Shown in pieces: positions 27,743 to 38,099 of a stretch of 64,000 nt of DNA (the stretch's first letter is position 1; every line of letters begins with the position of its first letter). The translations under genes and the position numbers were made by a program. The stretch spans positions 62,001 to 126,000 of the forward strand of contig NZ_MBDL01000008.1 in NCBI RefSeq assembly GCF_001707755.1, read 5' to 3'. The notes beneath the pieces were generated by a model. The model was given only the letters and a program-made list of their open reading frames with translations, was not told where the DNA came from and made no database searches. The DNA is from Acinetobacter celticus. Its GTDB lineage: Bacteria > Pseudomonadota > Gammaproteobacteria > Pseudomonadales > Moraxellaceae.

Positions 27743-28507
27743 CTAAACACCACGCCAATCGACACGTGCATGACGTTCAGTTTGATAAATTCGTAGGACA
27801 TACTGCCCCAAAGGTAGTGCTATTAAAAAAGCTTTATAGGCTTTAAATTCATCAGATGCACTTTCCTCATGTTCTTTTTCCCAAGGCGTTCCTGCTATTT
27901 CTAAAATAGGTGCCAACATTGAACACACGGCAATATCTGCAAGCCCCAAACGGTCACCAACAAGGTAACGACCACCCTGCTGAATCAAACGCTCATTTAA
28001 CTCGGTTATAAGGTCTTGCATTATTTTTTGCGATTCTACAACTTTGTCTGAACCTAACTGATAACCCTTTGAAACCAATGCCTTCATTAAAGGTTTAGAG
28101 TACTTTTCAAACTGGCGCAAATAACCTTTTTCACCAATTAAAATATCTAAGGGCTCGTCACTTCCTGCCAAAACATGTGAAAGCGCCCAACGGCGTACAT
28201 GTCGCCCTAATTCAACAGATAATAGATTAATCTCTAACGCTTGCTGACGTAGCTCAGGATCTGCGCGTAATAATGTATGTTCAGGATATTGATCATCTAA
28301 ATACAACGCAATTTGCGTAGAATCTGCAATCCAATGTTCCATATCTCGTAAAATAGGTAATTTATTTTGCCCTGTTTTTAGTTGTGCAAAAGCCCGATGT
28401 ACACCGGGCATTAAATTATGTGCAACATAATCCAGTTCTTTGTGATCCAGTAGCCAGCGCGCTTTTTCACAAAAATGCGATAACGGAAACTGGTATAACG
28501 TACGCAT
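27743..28507 (-). CDS. glutathione S-transferase family protein
   Basis: A 254-aa GST-fold protein. The N-terminal thioredoxin-like domain has the glutathione-site start LYQFPLSHFCEKARWLL and the Asp-Ser contact in HWIADSTQIALYLDDQYP. The C-terminal helical domain has the family motif GDRLGLADIAVCSML. Detoxification or a glutathione-dependent isomerase role is possible; the substrate cannot be deduced. It is a single gene with its own flanking gaps. Confidence 0.87.
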   Translation of the reverse strand: MRTLYQFPLSHFCEKARWLLDHKELDYVAHNLMPGVHRAFAQLKTGQNKLPILRDMEHWIADSTQIALYLDDQYPEHTLLRADPELRQQALEINLLSVELGRHVRRWALSHVLAGSDEPLDILIGEKGYLRQFEKYSKPLMKALVSKGYQLGSDKVVESQKIMQDLITELNERLIQQGGRYLVGDRLGLADIAVCSMLAPILEIAGTPWEKEHEESASDEFKAYKAFLIALPLGQYVLRIYQTERHARVDWRGV

Positions 28508-28976
28508 AAATGCTCCGAATTTATTTTTACTGTGCTTAATAATGCCCAGTATTTTAGTTGGATACTTTAATCACACCCTTTTAGAAAAACAATCGACTTT
28601 TTACCCAAAATTAAAAGATTAAAGAAATTCTCTTGCCATGCTTTTATAGCTATTTCCAATTTTCATCTTAAAAATAGCAACATTAAACGTGAAAGATAAC
28701 GCAATACTTATCCCTCACTTCCCATTAATTTATTTTGAATTCACGTCAATCTTGTACTACATTTCAAAGCAGTATCTTAGAACTAACTCAAGATGCCGTA
28801 TGTGAGAAATAAGAAGTTTCTAGTACTTCAGTTACCAGTGCGTTAAACCAACTAAAAATTTAATCCCTTATAGAAATAAACAGCTACGTGGGGTTAACGC
28901 ATCCAAGCCATGACTTTGTCATGGCTTTCATGTAAAATCATGGGCAATTTTTATATAACACTGTGTGAGTTATTTC
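28508..28976. other. intergenic region upstream of ychF with terminator-like hairpin
   Basis: About 470 bases without a protein gene. At 28905-28927 a perfect 10-base stem (AAGCCATGAC/GTCATGGCTT) with loop TTT lies 50 bases before ychF. No coding gene precedes it on the plus strand, so it may end a small RNA or act in the ychF leader. Confidence 0.5.
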
Positions 28977-30068
28977 ATGGGTTTTAATTGCGGTATTGTC
29001 GGCTTGCCGAACGTTGGTAAATCTACCCTTTTCAATGCGTTAACAAAAGCTGCTATTGCAGCTGAGAACTTCCCGTTCTGTACCATTGAACCAAATACAG
29101 GGATTGTGCCAGTTCCAGATACCCGCATGGATAAACTTGCTGAAATTGTAAAACCACAGCGTGTTGTGCCAACGGCGATGGAATTTGTGGATATTGCAGG
29201 TTTAGTGGCAGGCGCATCGAAAGGTGAAGGCCTAGGAAACCAATTCCTTGCTAACATTCGTGAAACAGATGCCATTGCGCATGTTGTACGTTGTTTCGAA
29301 GATGAAAACGTGATTCATGTTAACGGTAAAATTGACCCATTAGATGATATTGCAACCATTAACACTGAGCTTGCTCTTGCAGACTTAGACGCAGTTGCAA
29401 AAGCAATTACACGTCTGACTAAATCAGCAAGAAGTGGCGACAAAGAAGCTGTTGCAACCAAAGCTGTTCTTGAAAAAATTCAGCCTTTACTTAATGAAGG
29501 TAAACCTGCACGTGCAACTGACCTAGATGATGACGAACGTAAATTGGTTCGTGGTTTTGGTTTAATGACTTTAAAACCAACCATGTACATTGCTAACGTT
29601 GCAGAAGATGGTTTCGAAAACAACCCTCATCTTGATGCTGTTCGTAAACTTGCAGCTGAAGAAAATGCCATTGTGGTGCCTTTATGCAACCAAATTGAAG
29701 CCGAAATTTCATTATTGGAAGATGAAGACCGCGCTGAATTTCTTGAAGCAATGGATATGGAAGAGCCGGGTTTAAACGCAGTGATTCGTGCAGGTTACTC
29801 ACTCCTTGGCTTACAAACTTACTTCACTGCAGGCGTACAAGAAGTTCGCGCTTGGACAGTTAAAGTCGGCGCAACTGCACCGCAAGCTGCGGGTGTTATT
29901 CACACTGACTTTGAAAAAGGTTTTATCCGCGCTGAATGTATTGCTTATGATGATTTCGTACAATACAACGGTGAAGCTGGCGCGAAAGAAGCTGGTAAAT
30001 GGCGTTTAGAAGGTAAAACGTATATCGTTCAAGACGGTGACGTTCTACACTTCCGTTTTAATGTTTAA
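28977..30068 (+). CDS. ychF: redox-regulated ATPase YchF (Obg/OLA1 type)
   Basis: A 363-aa P-loop protein of the Obg family that prefers ATP and binds ribosomes. Walker A is GLPNVGKST, switch II is [20 protein letters not shown], and the C-terminal TGS domain includes TFFTAG-like [17 protein letters not shown]. The ATG at 28977 gives exactly the E. coli length (363 aa); the upstream GTG at 28965 is less likely. A terminator follows 18 bases after the stop. Confidence 0.95.
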   Translation: MGFNCGIVGLPNVGKSTLFNALTKAAIAAENFPFCTIEPNTGIVPVPDTRMDKLAEIVKPQRVVPTAMEFVDIAGLVAGASKGEGLGNQFLANIRETDAIAHVVRCFEDENVIHVNGKIDPLDDIATINTELALADLDAVAKAITRLTKSARSGDKEAVATKAVLEKIQPLLNEGKPARATDLDDDERKLVRGFGLMTLKPTMYIANVAEDGFENNPHLDAVRKLAAEENAIVVPLCNQIEAEISLLEDEDRAEFLEAMDMEEPGLNAVIRAGYSLLGLQTYFTAGVQEVRAWTVKVGATAPQAAGVIHTDFEKGFIRAECIAYDDFVQYNGEAGAKEAGKWRLEGKTYIVQDGDVLHFRFNV

Positions 30069-30086
30069 TCCTAAACATTAAAAAAT

Positions 30087-30109
30087 AAAGCCCTCATTGA
30101 GAGGGCTTT
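30087..30109 (+). terminator. terminator of ychF
   Basis: The 9-base stem AAAGCCCTC/GAGGGCTTT with loop ATTGA is followed by a T run. Confidence 0.9.
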
Positions 30110-30329
30110 TTAATCGATGGCGTTTTACATCAAATTCAGTATATCAATAAGCACATGTATACCTGCTCATTTAATACACAAACAAGATGAGTACAGCCTT
30201 AAACTTAATAACTCAAAACAAAGCAATAAAATTTGAAATCCCTTTCACCACATGCTTACAACTTAACTTTTTAAAGAACTGGGATAAATTAATAAAAGGC
30301 GCTAATGCCTATTGAATAGTACAATAGCG

Positions 30330-30698
30330 ATGAAAAAAATAAGCACCATTCTAACTGCAGCTATTTTCAGTCTGCTCAGCGCTACAGCATTTGCATGTCC
30401 TCAAGGTACTTCACTCACTGGTGGTACGGGTGCAAACCATAAAGGCGGTAAATGTATTGCAGTTCAAAAAACAGCACAACATCAGGCACCAGCAGCCAAT
30501 CACAATGTAAAAAATACTGAACAACATACTCAAGTACCCGCAAATACACATCAAACAGCCACAACCATGCAAAAAGATATGTCACATACAGGAAAAGACA
30601 AAACAACAGCGACAGCTAAAATGGACAAAAGCCATTTAAATAAAGCGAAAACAGCAACACATAAAGCACCAACAGATGTTAAACCGCTCAAATCTTAA
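30330..30698 (+). CDS. small exported His/Thr/Lys-rich protein, 122 aa
   Basis: An unrecognised exported protein. A Sec signal peptide (MKKISTILTAAIFSLLSATAFA) is followed by CPQGTSLTGGTGANHKGGKC, where two cysteines could form a disulfide. The rest is low-complexity, rich in His, Thr, Lys, Gln and Ala, and probably disordered. The His content suggests metal binding, but this is inference. The ATG at 30330 starts the signal peptide; a TTG at 30312 is in frame. It has its own terminator. Confidence 0.7.
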   Translation: MKKISTILTAAIFSLLSATAFACPQGTSLTGGTGANHKGGKCIAVQKTAQHQAPAANHNVKNTEQHTQVPANTHQTATTMQKDMSHTGKDKTTATAKMDKSHLNKAKTATHKAPTDVKPLKS

Positions 30699-30717
30699 AA
30701 TTTTCTAGCCAAAAAAG

Positions 30718-30738
30718 AAGCCGGTCATTTGCCGGCTT
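30718..30738 (+). terminator. terminator of the His-rich protein gene
   Basis: The stem AAGCCGG/CCGGCTT with a 7-base loop is followed by a run of T. It may also serve the convergent DUF962 gene. Confidence 0.85.
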
Positions 30739-30771
30739 TTTTCATTTCAAAATTAAACTCAATACCAATAA

Positions 30772-31314
30772 TTAATGTACAGAAGCTTGATGGACTATTT
30801 TTGAATCCATCAAGGCACGTTGCTTTCTCGCCTGCTCTAACATGCGTTGCTCTAAATCTTTACGGAAGCCCAACATGAACACCATTTCGGCCAATACAAA
30901 TAATGGCCCAATTGCCAATCCAACCAAATCATCCATAAATGCAGGTTTTTTCTTTTCATAAAAGTGACCAATAAACTGAATCACCCACCCTAGGACAAAA
31001 ATACCAATGCTCGCGCCTAGCCATGCGCCCATCGACCATTGCGCAATCATATAAGCAAATGGATAAGCCACAGCAAAGACAATCAACATAATTAGTCCAA
31101 ATATTTTATCTAAACTTAAGTAATAAAAAATGGTCACAACCAATAATATCAAAGCCAATGTAATTTCTATGCCTGAGAACATCACACCTGCTCGCGCTGT
31201 TAAACAAATAATTGAAAAAACAATTAAAGGAATACCAACAAAATGCGTCACAATATTTTTATGATTTAAATGATAAGCTGCATACTGGCTTAATAGCTGT
31301 TCGAGTTTAGTCAT
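30772..31314 (-). CDS. DUF962 / Mpo1-like membrane protein
   Basis: A 180-aa integral membrane protein of the DUF962 family. It has four to five hydrophobic segments, the N-terminal signature YAAYHLNHKNIVTHFVGIPL and the C-terminal GHFYEKKKPAFMDDLVGLA, then IGPLFVLAE. The yeast relative Mpo1 is an iron-dependent dioxygenase that alpha-oxidises 2-hydroxy fatty acids. The conserved His residues are present, but the bacterial role is unproven. It diverges from the Crp-type regulator. Confidence 0.85.
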   Translation of the reverse strand: MTKLEQLLSQYAAYHLNHKNIVTHFVGIPLIVFSIICLTARAGVMFSGIEITLALILLVVTIFYYLSLDKIFGLIMLIVFAVAYPFAYMIAQWSMGAWLGASIGIFVLGWVIQFIGHFYEKKKPAFMDDLVGLAIGPLFVLAEMVFMLGFRKDLEQRMLEQARKQRALMDSKIVHQASVH

Positions 31315-31420
31315 GGCAATGCGTCCTTGTACCGATTATGCTTTCACTATATAAAAATATGACATTATATGTTGTCGGCTAACTGACAACTCCATTAAAA
31401 AACCAAAGGAATGGAACGCT

Positions 31421-32122
31421 GTGCTTGATGAACAATATCTGCCCCATTTGAACAACAACCTGTGGTATTCACAATTAGAACCAAGTTTTCAACAGTTTAT
31501 TTTAGAACATTCGCATATGCTGGAAGTTCTAAAAGATCAAAGTATTTTCTTATCTGGGGATACTTTTAATGGTCTATATGCCGTTTTAGAAGGCGCAGTT
31601 CGCTTAGGCTATATTGATATTCAAGGTAAAGAAGCTGTTGCTGCCATTGCCGAACCCATTATGTGGTTTGGGGAAATCTCATTGGTCGATCAACAACCTC
31701 GCTCACATGACGCCATTGCCGTACAAAAGTCAGTCATTTTACACTTACCCAGTGCCAATCTACAGCTACTCTTACAACAGCATCCTCAATTTTGGTTTCA
31801 CATTGCCCAACTCACTAGCCAAAAACTGCGCTTTGCATTTTTAGAGCTAGTTTCTTTTCAAACACAAAATATTAAGCAACGATTGGCGCAACGTTTACTT
31901 TTTATTTTAAATGGTTACGGCAATCACCTATCTATTGAACAAAACTCTATTCACCTTTCACAAGAACAATTGGCGCAAATGTTGGTCTGCTCTAGACAAA
32001 CAGTGAATCAGGAATTACAGGAATTAGAAAAACAAGGTGTGCTTAAGGTGGCTTTTCGTAAAATTGAAATTTTAGATTTCAACTTATTGCATCAAATTGC
32101 ACATGCATTTCCTCAAAATTAA
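31421..32122 (+). CDS. Crp/Fnr family transcriptional regulator
   Basis: A 233-aa regulator with an N-terminal cyclic-nucleotide-binding-like beta barrel (LSGDTFNGLYAVLEGAVRLG) and a C-terminal winged helix (LSQEQLAQMLVCSRQTVNQEL). Fnr-type iron-sulfur cysteines are absent at the N-terminus. Translation starts at GTG with GGA five bases upstream; no in-frame ATG is available nearby. It diverges from the DUF962 gene, a possible target. The ligand is unknown. Confidence 0.88.
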   Translation: MLDEQYLPHLNNNLWYSQLEPSFQQFILEHSHMLEVLKDQSIFLSGDTFNGLYAVLEGAVRLGYIDIQGKEAVAAIAEPIMWFGEISLVDQQPRSHDAIAVQKSVILHLPSANLQLLLQQHPQFWFHIAQLTSQKLRFAFLELVSFQTQNIKQRLAQRLLFILNGYGNHLSIEQNSIHLSQEQLAQMLVCSRQTVNQELQELEKQGVLKVAFRKIEILDFNLLHQIAHAFPQN

Positions 32123-32303
32123 CAATTCCATAGGAAAATACGTGGGTAATTTCAGTGCAAACCAATGCGCTATTTAAGCGCGATTACTCTTTCTGCTTTA
32201 AATGGGTGCTTTTTGCCTTATTATTTTTTAATGTGATCAGACCAGCAAATCATCCGCCTTAAAAATGGTCGTCACCTCTAAGAGATAACGACCTGATATT
32301 CAA

Positions 32304-32762
32304 TTAAATACCTACTTTTTTAGGATCAGTATTACCTAAGTCTGGATTTTCAATAGCCACCTGACATTGCTTTTTATCACGTTCGTAATCCGCTTGCTTT
32401 TGACTGACTGTATTGGAGTGATCTCTGGTTTCTCTGGCCCAAATTTCTAAACTGGTCAATGCCTTACGACAAAGTGCATATTTACCTTCTGTCACAGAAT
32501 CCGTCATTTTCACATTAATGCGCCAATCTGTACTTAGTTTACGCGCGGGTTTGCGAACCGCATCATCAAGCTGATCTATCTGCTTGCTATAAACCAAACC
32601 ATCGACACTATTCATCAATTTAAAAGCTTCTTTTGCATAAGCTGTCGCATCATTGCTCAGTTTAGGGGCAGGCTTAATCACAACTTTTTCTTCAGATGAG
32701 TCTGATGACTGACTGCATGCTTGAAGCAATACAATACTTGCCGTGAGCACAACGACTTTCAT
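32304..32762 (-). CDS. hypothetical lipoprotein, 152 aa
   Basis: A putative lipoprotein with lipobox LLQAC near residue 16, then a Ser-rich linker (SQSSDSSEE). The mature part is helical and charged with two or three cysteines (YALCRKAL, KKQCQVA). No known domain recognised. The ATG at 32762 gives a standard lipoprotein signal; an upstream ATG at 32786 adds eight residues and neither has a clear ribosome binding site. Confidence 0.75.
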   Translation of the reverse strand: MKVVVLTASIVLLQACSQSSDSSEEKVVIKPAPKLSNDATAYAKEAFKLMNSVDGLVYSKQIDQLDDAVRKPARKLSTDWRINVKMTDSVTEGKYALCRKALTSLEIWARETRDHSNTVSQKQADYERDKKQCQVAIENPDLGNTDPKKVGI

Positions 32763-32890
32763 CGCATTATTTCTAAGCTTAAACATAGTTGAATCGCCTA
32801 AACAAACATTTCGGCACTATGCTAGTAAATTCGGCTACAATACTCAATCTAATTTGACCTATTGATCAACTCTATCCGTTAAGGTGTGTC

Positions 32891-33643
32891 GTGTCTGAGC
32901 ACAGTATTTCTCTGGTAAAACCTGCTGGTTTTTGGCAAGGCGCTAAAGACAGTCAAGCCATTATTTTCACCTATCTTCCTGTTTCTTTTGCCTTTGGTGT
33001 GTCTGCCACCCAATTTGGTTTTAGTGCATGGGAAGCACTTTTTTTGTCTTGCACAATGTATGCGGGCGCCAGTCAATTTTTAGTTGTGGCGTTACTGGGT
33101 AGTGGTACGTCTATTTGGATGACCGCCCTCACGGTTATTGCATTAGATGTACGCCATTTGTTGTATGGCCCTGCACTGCAAAACCTCATTCAAGACCGTT
33201 TAAATTTAAAGAAAACAGCATTATGGTCTTGGGGTTTAACCGATGAAGTTTTCGCTTCAGGCATGATTAAACTGTCTCAACGTCGTCAGGAATGGTCAGA
33301 ATCTTGGATGTTGGGTTTAAGTCTATTTAGTTGGTTAGCTTGGGCGACAGGCTCATTTTTAGGTGGATTATTTGCAGATCAAGTCAGTAACTTACCGCAA
33401 TTTCTACAAGCAGCCTTAGACTTTTTATTACCTGCATTATTCTTAAGTTTCTTATTGGCAGCCTTCGAGAAAAAGCACAGCTTTGTTGTTGCCGTCACGA
33501 TCATCGTTTCAGCTATTGCTTGTTATTTTATTGACTTATCTGCTGCAATTTTTATTGGAATCTCTTCTGGTATTTTTGCAGGATTATTTAAACATTATGT
33601 GTTAAAAAAACCAAATCCTGAGCATATGGGAGATGAAGCATGA
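32891..33643 (+). CDS. azlC: AzlC family branched-chain amino acid exporter subunit
   Basis: A 250-aa inner-membrane protein, the large subunit of an AzlCD/YgaZH-type exporter of branched-chain amino acids. The family signature is clear (FGVSATQFGFSAWEALF, then SCTMYAGASQFLVVALL and LDVRHLLYGPAL). The start is GTG with AAGG six bases away. The stop overlaps the azlD start by four bases (ATGA), indicating translational coupling. Confidence 0.92.
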   Translation: MSEHSISLVKPAGFWQGAKDSQAIIFTYLPVSFAFGVSATQFGFSAWEALFLSCTMYAGASQFLVVALLGSGTSIWMTALTVIALDVRHLLYGPALQNLIQDRLNLKKTALWSWGLTDEVFASGMIKLSQRRQEWSESWMLGLSLFSWLAWATGSFLGGLFADQVSNLPQFLQAALDFLLPALFLSFLLAAFEKKHSFVVAVTIIVSAIACYFIDLSAAIFIGISSGIFAGLFKHYVLKKPNPEHMGDEA

Positions 33644-33990
33644 ATATTGAAATCATTCTGGTTGGTATTGCGGTCGGAATTGCAAATTTTGCCTCACGTT
33701 TTGGGCCATTTTTTGTCATTCAAAAATTCCATGAAAGTTCACAAAAACGGGGCTCACTGTGGGTTAAAATTGCCTTAAGTTCTATTGGTATTGCAGCCAT
33801 TAGCTCTATGTTGGTTGTTGCAACGCTGCCTCCATTGTTAGAAACCCCGAATAAAAGTATGGCAATGCTTGCAGGTTTTATTGTTCTTGCTGGTTTGTAT
33901 TTTAAGTTTAAAAAAATTGTATCAGCTACCCTAATTGCGGCACTCACCTATGGGCTGGTTTATACATATCTTCCGCTCCCCTTTTCATAA
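33640..33990 (+). CDS. azlD: AzlD family exporter small subunit
   Basis: A 116-aa hydrophobic protein with about four membrane segments. It pairs with AzlC; in the B. subtilis and E. coli systems both subunits are needed for export. Family features are IANFASRFGPFFVIQ and the small hydrophobic repeats after it. It is coupled to azlC by a 4-base overlap. Confidence 0.88.
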   Translation: MNIEIILVGIAVGIANFASRFGPFFVIQKFHESSQKRGSLWVKIALSSIGIAAISSMLVVATLPPLLETPNKSMAMLAGFIVLAGLYFKFKKIVSATLIAALTYGLVYTYLPLPFS

Positions 33991-34173
33991 TTGTCGCACG
34001 ACCTAAAGTTTTTCTCATTCTGTTTCATTTAGGTCAAAAGTACTTAAAATCTGCCTGCATGCTTTATAAATAAAATTGTTGGACAATATTATTTATTTAT
34101 ATGAATCGACACTTCATCTGATAGCCAGTTCTGGTATGCTAAAAGTCCATAAAATCAAGCATGGATGATTCAC

Positions 34174-35379
34174 ATGAGCGTGACTATTGGTACCCCACTT
34201 CAATCTTCTGCTTTTAAAGTTTTACTTTTAGGCTCTGGCGAATTGGGTAAAGAAGTGGTAATTTCTTTACAACGTTTAGGTGTAGAAGTTCACGCCGCAG
34301 ACCGCTATGATCACGCCCCTGCCATGCAAGTTGCTCATTATTCATATACGCTTAATATGGCAGATGCAGAAGAACTAAAACAACTGATTGAGCAGGTTAA
34401 GCCACACTTAATTATTCCTGAAATTGAAGCCATTGCCACTCAAGTTTTAGTCGATATTGAAGAACAAAATATTGCGACTGTCATTCCTTCTGCCAAAGCT
34501 GTGAATTTAACCATGAACCGCGAAGGAATTCGTCGTTTAGCCGCCGAAGAACTCGGCTTACCCACTTCAGCCTACCGTTTTGCAGACACCTTAGAATCCT
34601 TCCGCGCAGCCTGCGACGATATTGCTTATCCTAACTTTGTTAAACCCGTCATGTCTTCTTCAGGTAAGGGACAATCTCGGGTTAAAAGTTTTGCAGAGGT
34701 CGATGCTGCTTGGGAATATGCGCAAACAGGTGGTCGCGTGAATCAAGGTAAAGTCATTGTAGAATCACAAATCGATTTTGATTTTGAAATTACCTTGCTA
34801 ACAGTCCGTGCCAAAAATGCCGAAACAGGTGAAATAGAAACCTCATTCTGCGACGCTATTGGCCACCGTCAAGATGCAGGCGATTATGTCGAAAGCTGGC
34901 AACCACAAATCATGACACCTCTGGCCTTAGAAGAATCAAAACGTATTGCCAATAAAGTAACTGTTGCATTGGGTGGTTGCGGTATTTTCGGGGTCGAACT
35001 GTTTGTCAAAGGCGATAAAGTATGGTTTAGTGAAGTATCTCCTCGTCCGCATGACACTGGCCTTGTTACCCTTGCATCTCAATTTCAAAGCGAATTTGAA
35101 TTACATGCACGTGCCATTCTGGGTCTACCCGTCAATACTGCTCGTCACAGTACCGCAGCCAGTGCCGTTATTTATGCAGGCGTAGATGATCGTAATTTAT
35201 CGTTTTCTGGCTTAAATCTTGCTTTAGCAAACCCGAATACTGATTTACGTTTATTTGGTAAACCTGAAGGTTTCAAACGCCGTCGTATGGGTGTTGCAAC
35301 AGCACGTGCCGAAACAACCGACCAAGCGCGTGAACTTGCACTGCATACCGCACAGCAAGTCAGTGTTCATCAAAACTAA
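34174..35379 (+). CDS. purT: formate-dependent phosphoribosylglycinamide formyltransferase
   Basis: A 401-aa ATP-grasp enzyme that makes formyl-GAR from GAR, formate and ATP in purine synthesis. The N-terminal motif is [12 protein letters not shown]. The ATP-grasp part includes [15 protein letters not shown] and the metal-binding [11 protein letters not shown] segment. In-frame ATGs at 34165 and 34174 are possible; GGAT seven bases before 34174 favours the latter. It is followed 29 bases later by glnD. Confidence 0.95.
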   Translation: MSVTIGTPLQSSAFKVLLLGSGELGKEVVISLQRLGVEVHAADRYDHAPAMQVAHYSYTLNMADAEELKQLIEQVKPHLIIPEIEAIATQVLVDIEEQNIATVIPSAKAVNLTMNREGIRRLAAEELGLPTSAYRFADTLESFRAACDDIAYPNFVKPVMSSSGKGQSRVKSFAEVDAAWEYAQTGGRVNQGKVIVESQIDFDFEITLLTVRAKNAETGEIETSFCDAIGHRQDAGDYVESWQPQIMTPLALEESKRIANKVTVALGGCGIFGVELFVKGDKVWFSEVSPRPHDTGLVTLASQFQSEFELHARAILGLPVNTARHSTAASAVIYAGVDDRNLSFSGLNLALANPNTDLRLFGKPEGFKRRRMGVATARAETTDQARELALHTAQQVSVHQN

Positions 35380-35408
35380 GTTTGTAACACAATAACGGAC
35401 CACTGTTC

Positions 35409-38075
35409 ATGATCAATACATTACCGCTGCTGAATTACATTAAAAGTAATCACGACATTCAAGCAATTAACCAATGGCGCACAGATGTTGAAAATCAGCT
35501 TCAGGAATATTTTGATCACGGACAGTCCATTCGTGATGTAATTTTAGCCCGATCAAATATTATTGATGAGGCATTAAAGTTTTTATGGACACATGCTGAA
35601 CTAGCAAACAGTAATTTAGGTCTGTTTGCCGTTGGCGGTTATGGTCGTCGTGAGATGTTGCCATATTCCGATGTCGACATCATGATTTTATCAGAAGACA
35701 CCATCTCCCCTGAAAATGAACAACTGATTTCGACGTTTATTTCATCACTTTGGGATGTGGGAAACTTTAAACCGGGTATCAGTGTACGTACCATTGCGGA
35801 CTGTGTTACTCAGGCGACCAATGATTTAACGGTTGCTACTGCGCTTATTGAAGCACGATTAATTATTGGCAATAAACATTTAGAAAAATGGCCACGTCGT
35901 ATCGTTTCACAAACATGGACGGATAAAACTTTCTATGATGCGAAAATGCAAGAACAAGCCAAACGTTATATTCAACATAATAATACTGAAAGTAACTTAG
36001 AACCCGATATTAAAAATGCACCTGGCGGTATTCGTGACATTAACCAAATTGGTTGGATTGCCAAGCGCCATTTCCGCGTGAATCGTATTTATGATCTGGT
36101 ACATTTAGGTTTTATTTCAGAATTTGAGCTTGGGGTTTTAGAAGAAGCTGAAAGCTTTTTATGGGAAATTCGCCATCATTTGCACCGCTTAGCCAAGCGT
36201 GACGAAAACCGTTTATTGTTCGATTATCAACGCGATATAGCAGCAACATTCGGTTATATCCGTGAAGAAAATAAATCACCCAATTATCCAATTGAACAGC
36301 TAATGAAGCGTTATTACCGTAGCGCACAACAAGTTTCAACCTTAAATGAAATGCTATTAGCATTTTTTAATGAATCGGTTATTACCCCACGCTTACCTCA
36401 TTATCAGCGTAGCATTGAAGAAATTAATGAAAATTTCAAACTGGTCGATGGCAAATTGGCCGTACAACACCATAAAATCTTTTCTGAAAACCCAAGTGCA
36501 ATTTTAGAAATTTTCTATTTACTGGCCAATCGTCCTGAAATTGAAGGTATTCGAGCGCGTACTTTACGCTTATTGACACTGGCAGCTAAAAGTATTGATC
36601 AAAATTTTAGAGACAATCCTGTACATCAAGCCATGTTCATGGCTATTATTCGATCGCCTCACCGCCTATATGACACCATGGTAGCAATGAAGCGCTACGG
36701 CGTATTAGGCAACTATATTCCTGCTTTTGGCCAAATTATCGGCCTAATGCAATATGACTTGTTCCATATTTATACCGTAGATGCACATACTTTATTACTC
36801 ATCCGAAATTTAAACCGCTTTAAAGAACCTGAATTTGCCAAAGACTTTTCTGTGGTCAGTTCAGTGTTTCAGCGTCTTGCACGTAGAGATATTATCTACT
36901 TAGCCGCAATCTTCCATGACATTGCCAAAGGTCGTGGTGGCGATCACAGTGAATTAGGCTCTTCCGATGCCATCAGATTTTGTATTGCACATGGCTTAAC
37001 AGAACGTGAAGCCAATCTTGTGGCATGGTTGGTCAAAAACCATCTACAAATGTCAGTCACTGCGCAGAAAAGAGATATTTCAGACCCCGATATTGTACGC
37101 GCCTTTGCAAAAAAAATGGGCGATATGGAGCATTTAGACTATCTATATACCTTAACGGTTGCAGATATTAATGCCACCAATCCAACACTGTGGAACACTT
37201 GGCGCGCTTCCCTTATGCGTCAACTTTATACACAAGCTCGCGACGTTATTCGTTCTGGTTTAGGTCGTCCTGTCGATTATCAAATGCTCATAGAGGACAC
37301 TAAATTTACTGCTAGCGAGTTACTTGTTGAAGAGTTTTCACTCGATGAAGTCGAAAAAGTATGGCAAGAATTAGGCGATGAGTACTTTATTAAAGAATCT
37401 GCAGATGAAATTGCATGGCATACCCGCGCCATTTTACAACATGGCGACAATCCTGAACCCTTAGTTCTCATGCGTGCACATCGTAAATATGCGCAAGACG
37501 CCGTCCAAATTTTTATCTATACACAAGATCAGCCGAATCTATTTGCAACCACTGTGGCCATTTTAGACCGTATGAATCTGGATGTTCAGGATGCGCGTAT
37601 TATTACGGCAGTAAAAGCATTCAGCCTAGATACTTATGTCGTCCTGGATCGTTTTGGCACATTATTGACAGACCCTGAGCGTGAAGAAACTGTCATTCAA
37701 GCCATTAAGAAAGCACTCAGCCAATCCGACAAATACCCAGGTTTAATGCAACGTCGCATCCCACGCCAATTACGTCATTTTGATATTGAAAATACTGTCG
37801 ACATTAGCCTAAATGAAGCCTTACAACAAAATATGGTCGAAATTGCAACACTTGACCATCCGGGCTTACTTGCCAAAGTTGGCGGTTTATTTATGATGCA
37901 GGGTCTGGATATTCATTCTGCTAAAATTGCGACATTAGGCGAACGCGCTGAAGATATTTTCTTTGTGACTAAAAAAGATGGCTCACCCATGACGGAATCA
38001 GAAGCTGAAACGTTTGCGGCCCAACTCAAGTCAGCATTAGATGAAGCTTCTAATCAGGTGTGTAGCCACCATTAA
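35409..38075 (+). CDS. glnD: bifunctional uridylyltransferase/uridylyl-removing enzyme
   Basis: An 888-aa nitrogen sensor that uridylylates PII proteins when glutamine is low and deuridylylates them when it is high. The domain order is nucleotidyltransferase ([19 protein letters not shown], about residues 75-95), helical region, HD hydrolase ([16 protein letters not shown], about residue 500) and two C-terminal ACT domains that bind glutamine ([36 protein letters not shown]). Length and order match E. coli GlnD. Confidence 0.96.
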   Translation: MINTLPLLNYIKSNHDIQAINQWRTDVENQLQEYFDHGQSIRDVILARSNIIDEALKFLWTHAELANSNLGLFAVGGYGRREMLPYSDVDIMILSEDTISPENEQLISTFISSLWDVGNFKPGISVRTIADCVTQATNDLTVATALIEARLIIGNKHLEKWPRRIVSQTWTDKTFYDAKMQEQAKRYIQHNNTESNLEPDIKNAPGGIRDINQIGWIAKRHFRVNRIYDLVHLGFISEFELGVLEEAESFLWEIRHHLHRLAKRDENRLLFDYQRDIAATFGYIREENKSPNYPIEQLMKRYYRSAQQVSTLNEMLLAFFNESVITPRLPHYQRSIEEINENFKLVDGKLAVQHHKIFSENPSAILEIFYLLANRPEIEGIRARTLRLLTLAAKSIDQNFRDNPVHQAMFMAIIRSPHRLYDTMVAMKRYGVLGNYIPAFGQIIGLMQYDLFHIYTVDAHTLLLIRNLNRFKEPEFAKDFSVVSSVFQRLARRDIIYLAAIFHDIAKGRGGDHSELGSSDAIRFCIAHGLTEREANLVAWLVKNHLQMSVTAQKRDISDPDIVRAFAKKMGDMEHLDYLYTLTVADINATNPTLWNTWRASLMRQLYTQARDVIRSGLGRPVDYQMLIEDTKFTASELLVEEFSLDEVEKVWQELGDEYFIKESADEIAWHTRAILQHGDNPEPLVLMRAHRKYAQDAVQIFIYTQDQPNLFATTVAILDRMNLDVQDARIITAVKAFSLDTYVVLDRFGTLLTDPEREETVIQAIKKALSQSDKYPGLMQRRIPRQLRHFDIENTVDISLNEALQQNMVEIATLDHPGLLAKVGGLFMMQGLDIHSAKIATLGERAEDIFFVTKKDGSPMTESEAETFAAQLKSALDEASNQVCSHH

Positions 38076-38099
38076 CTTTAATTGACCGGTAACCATTCC

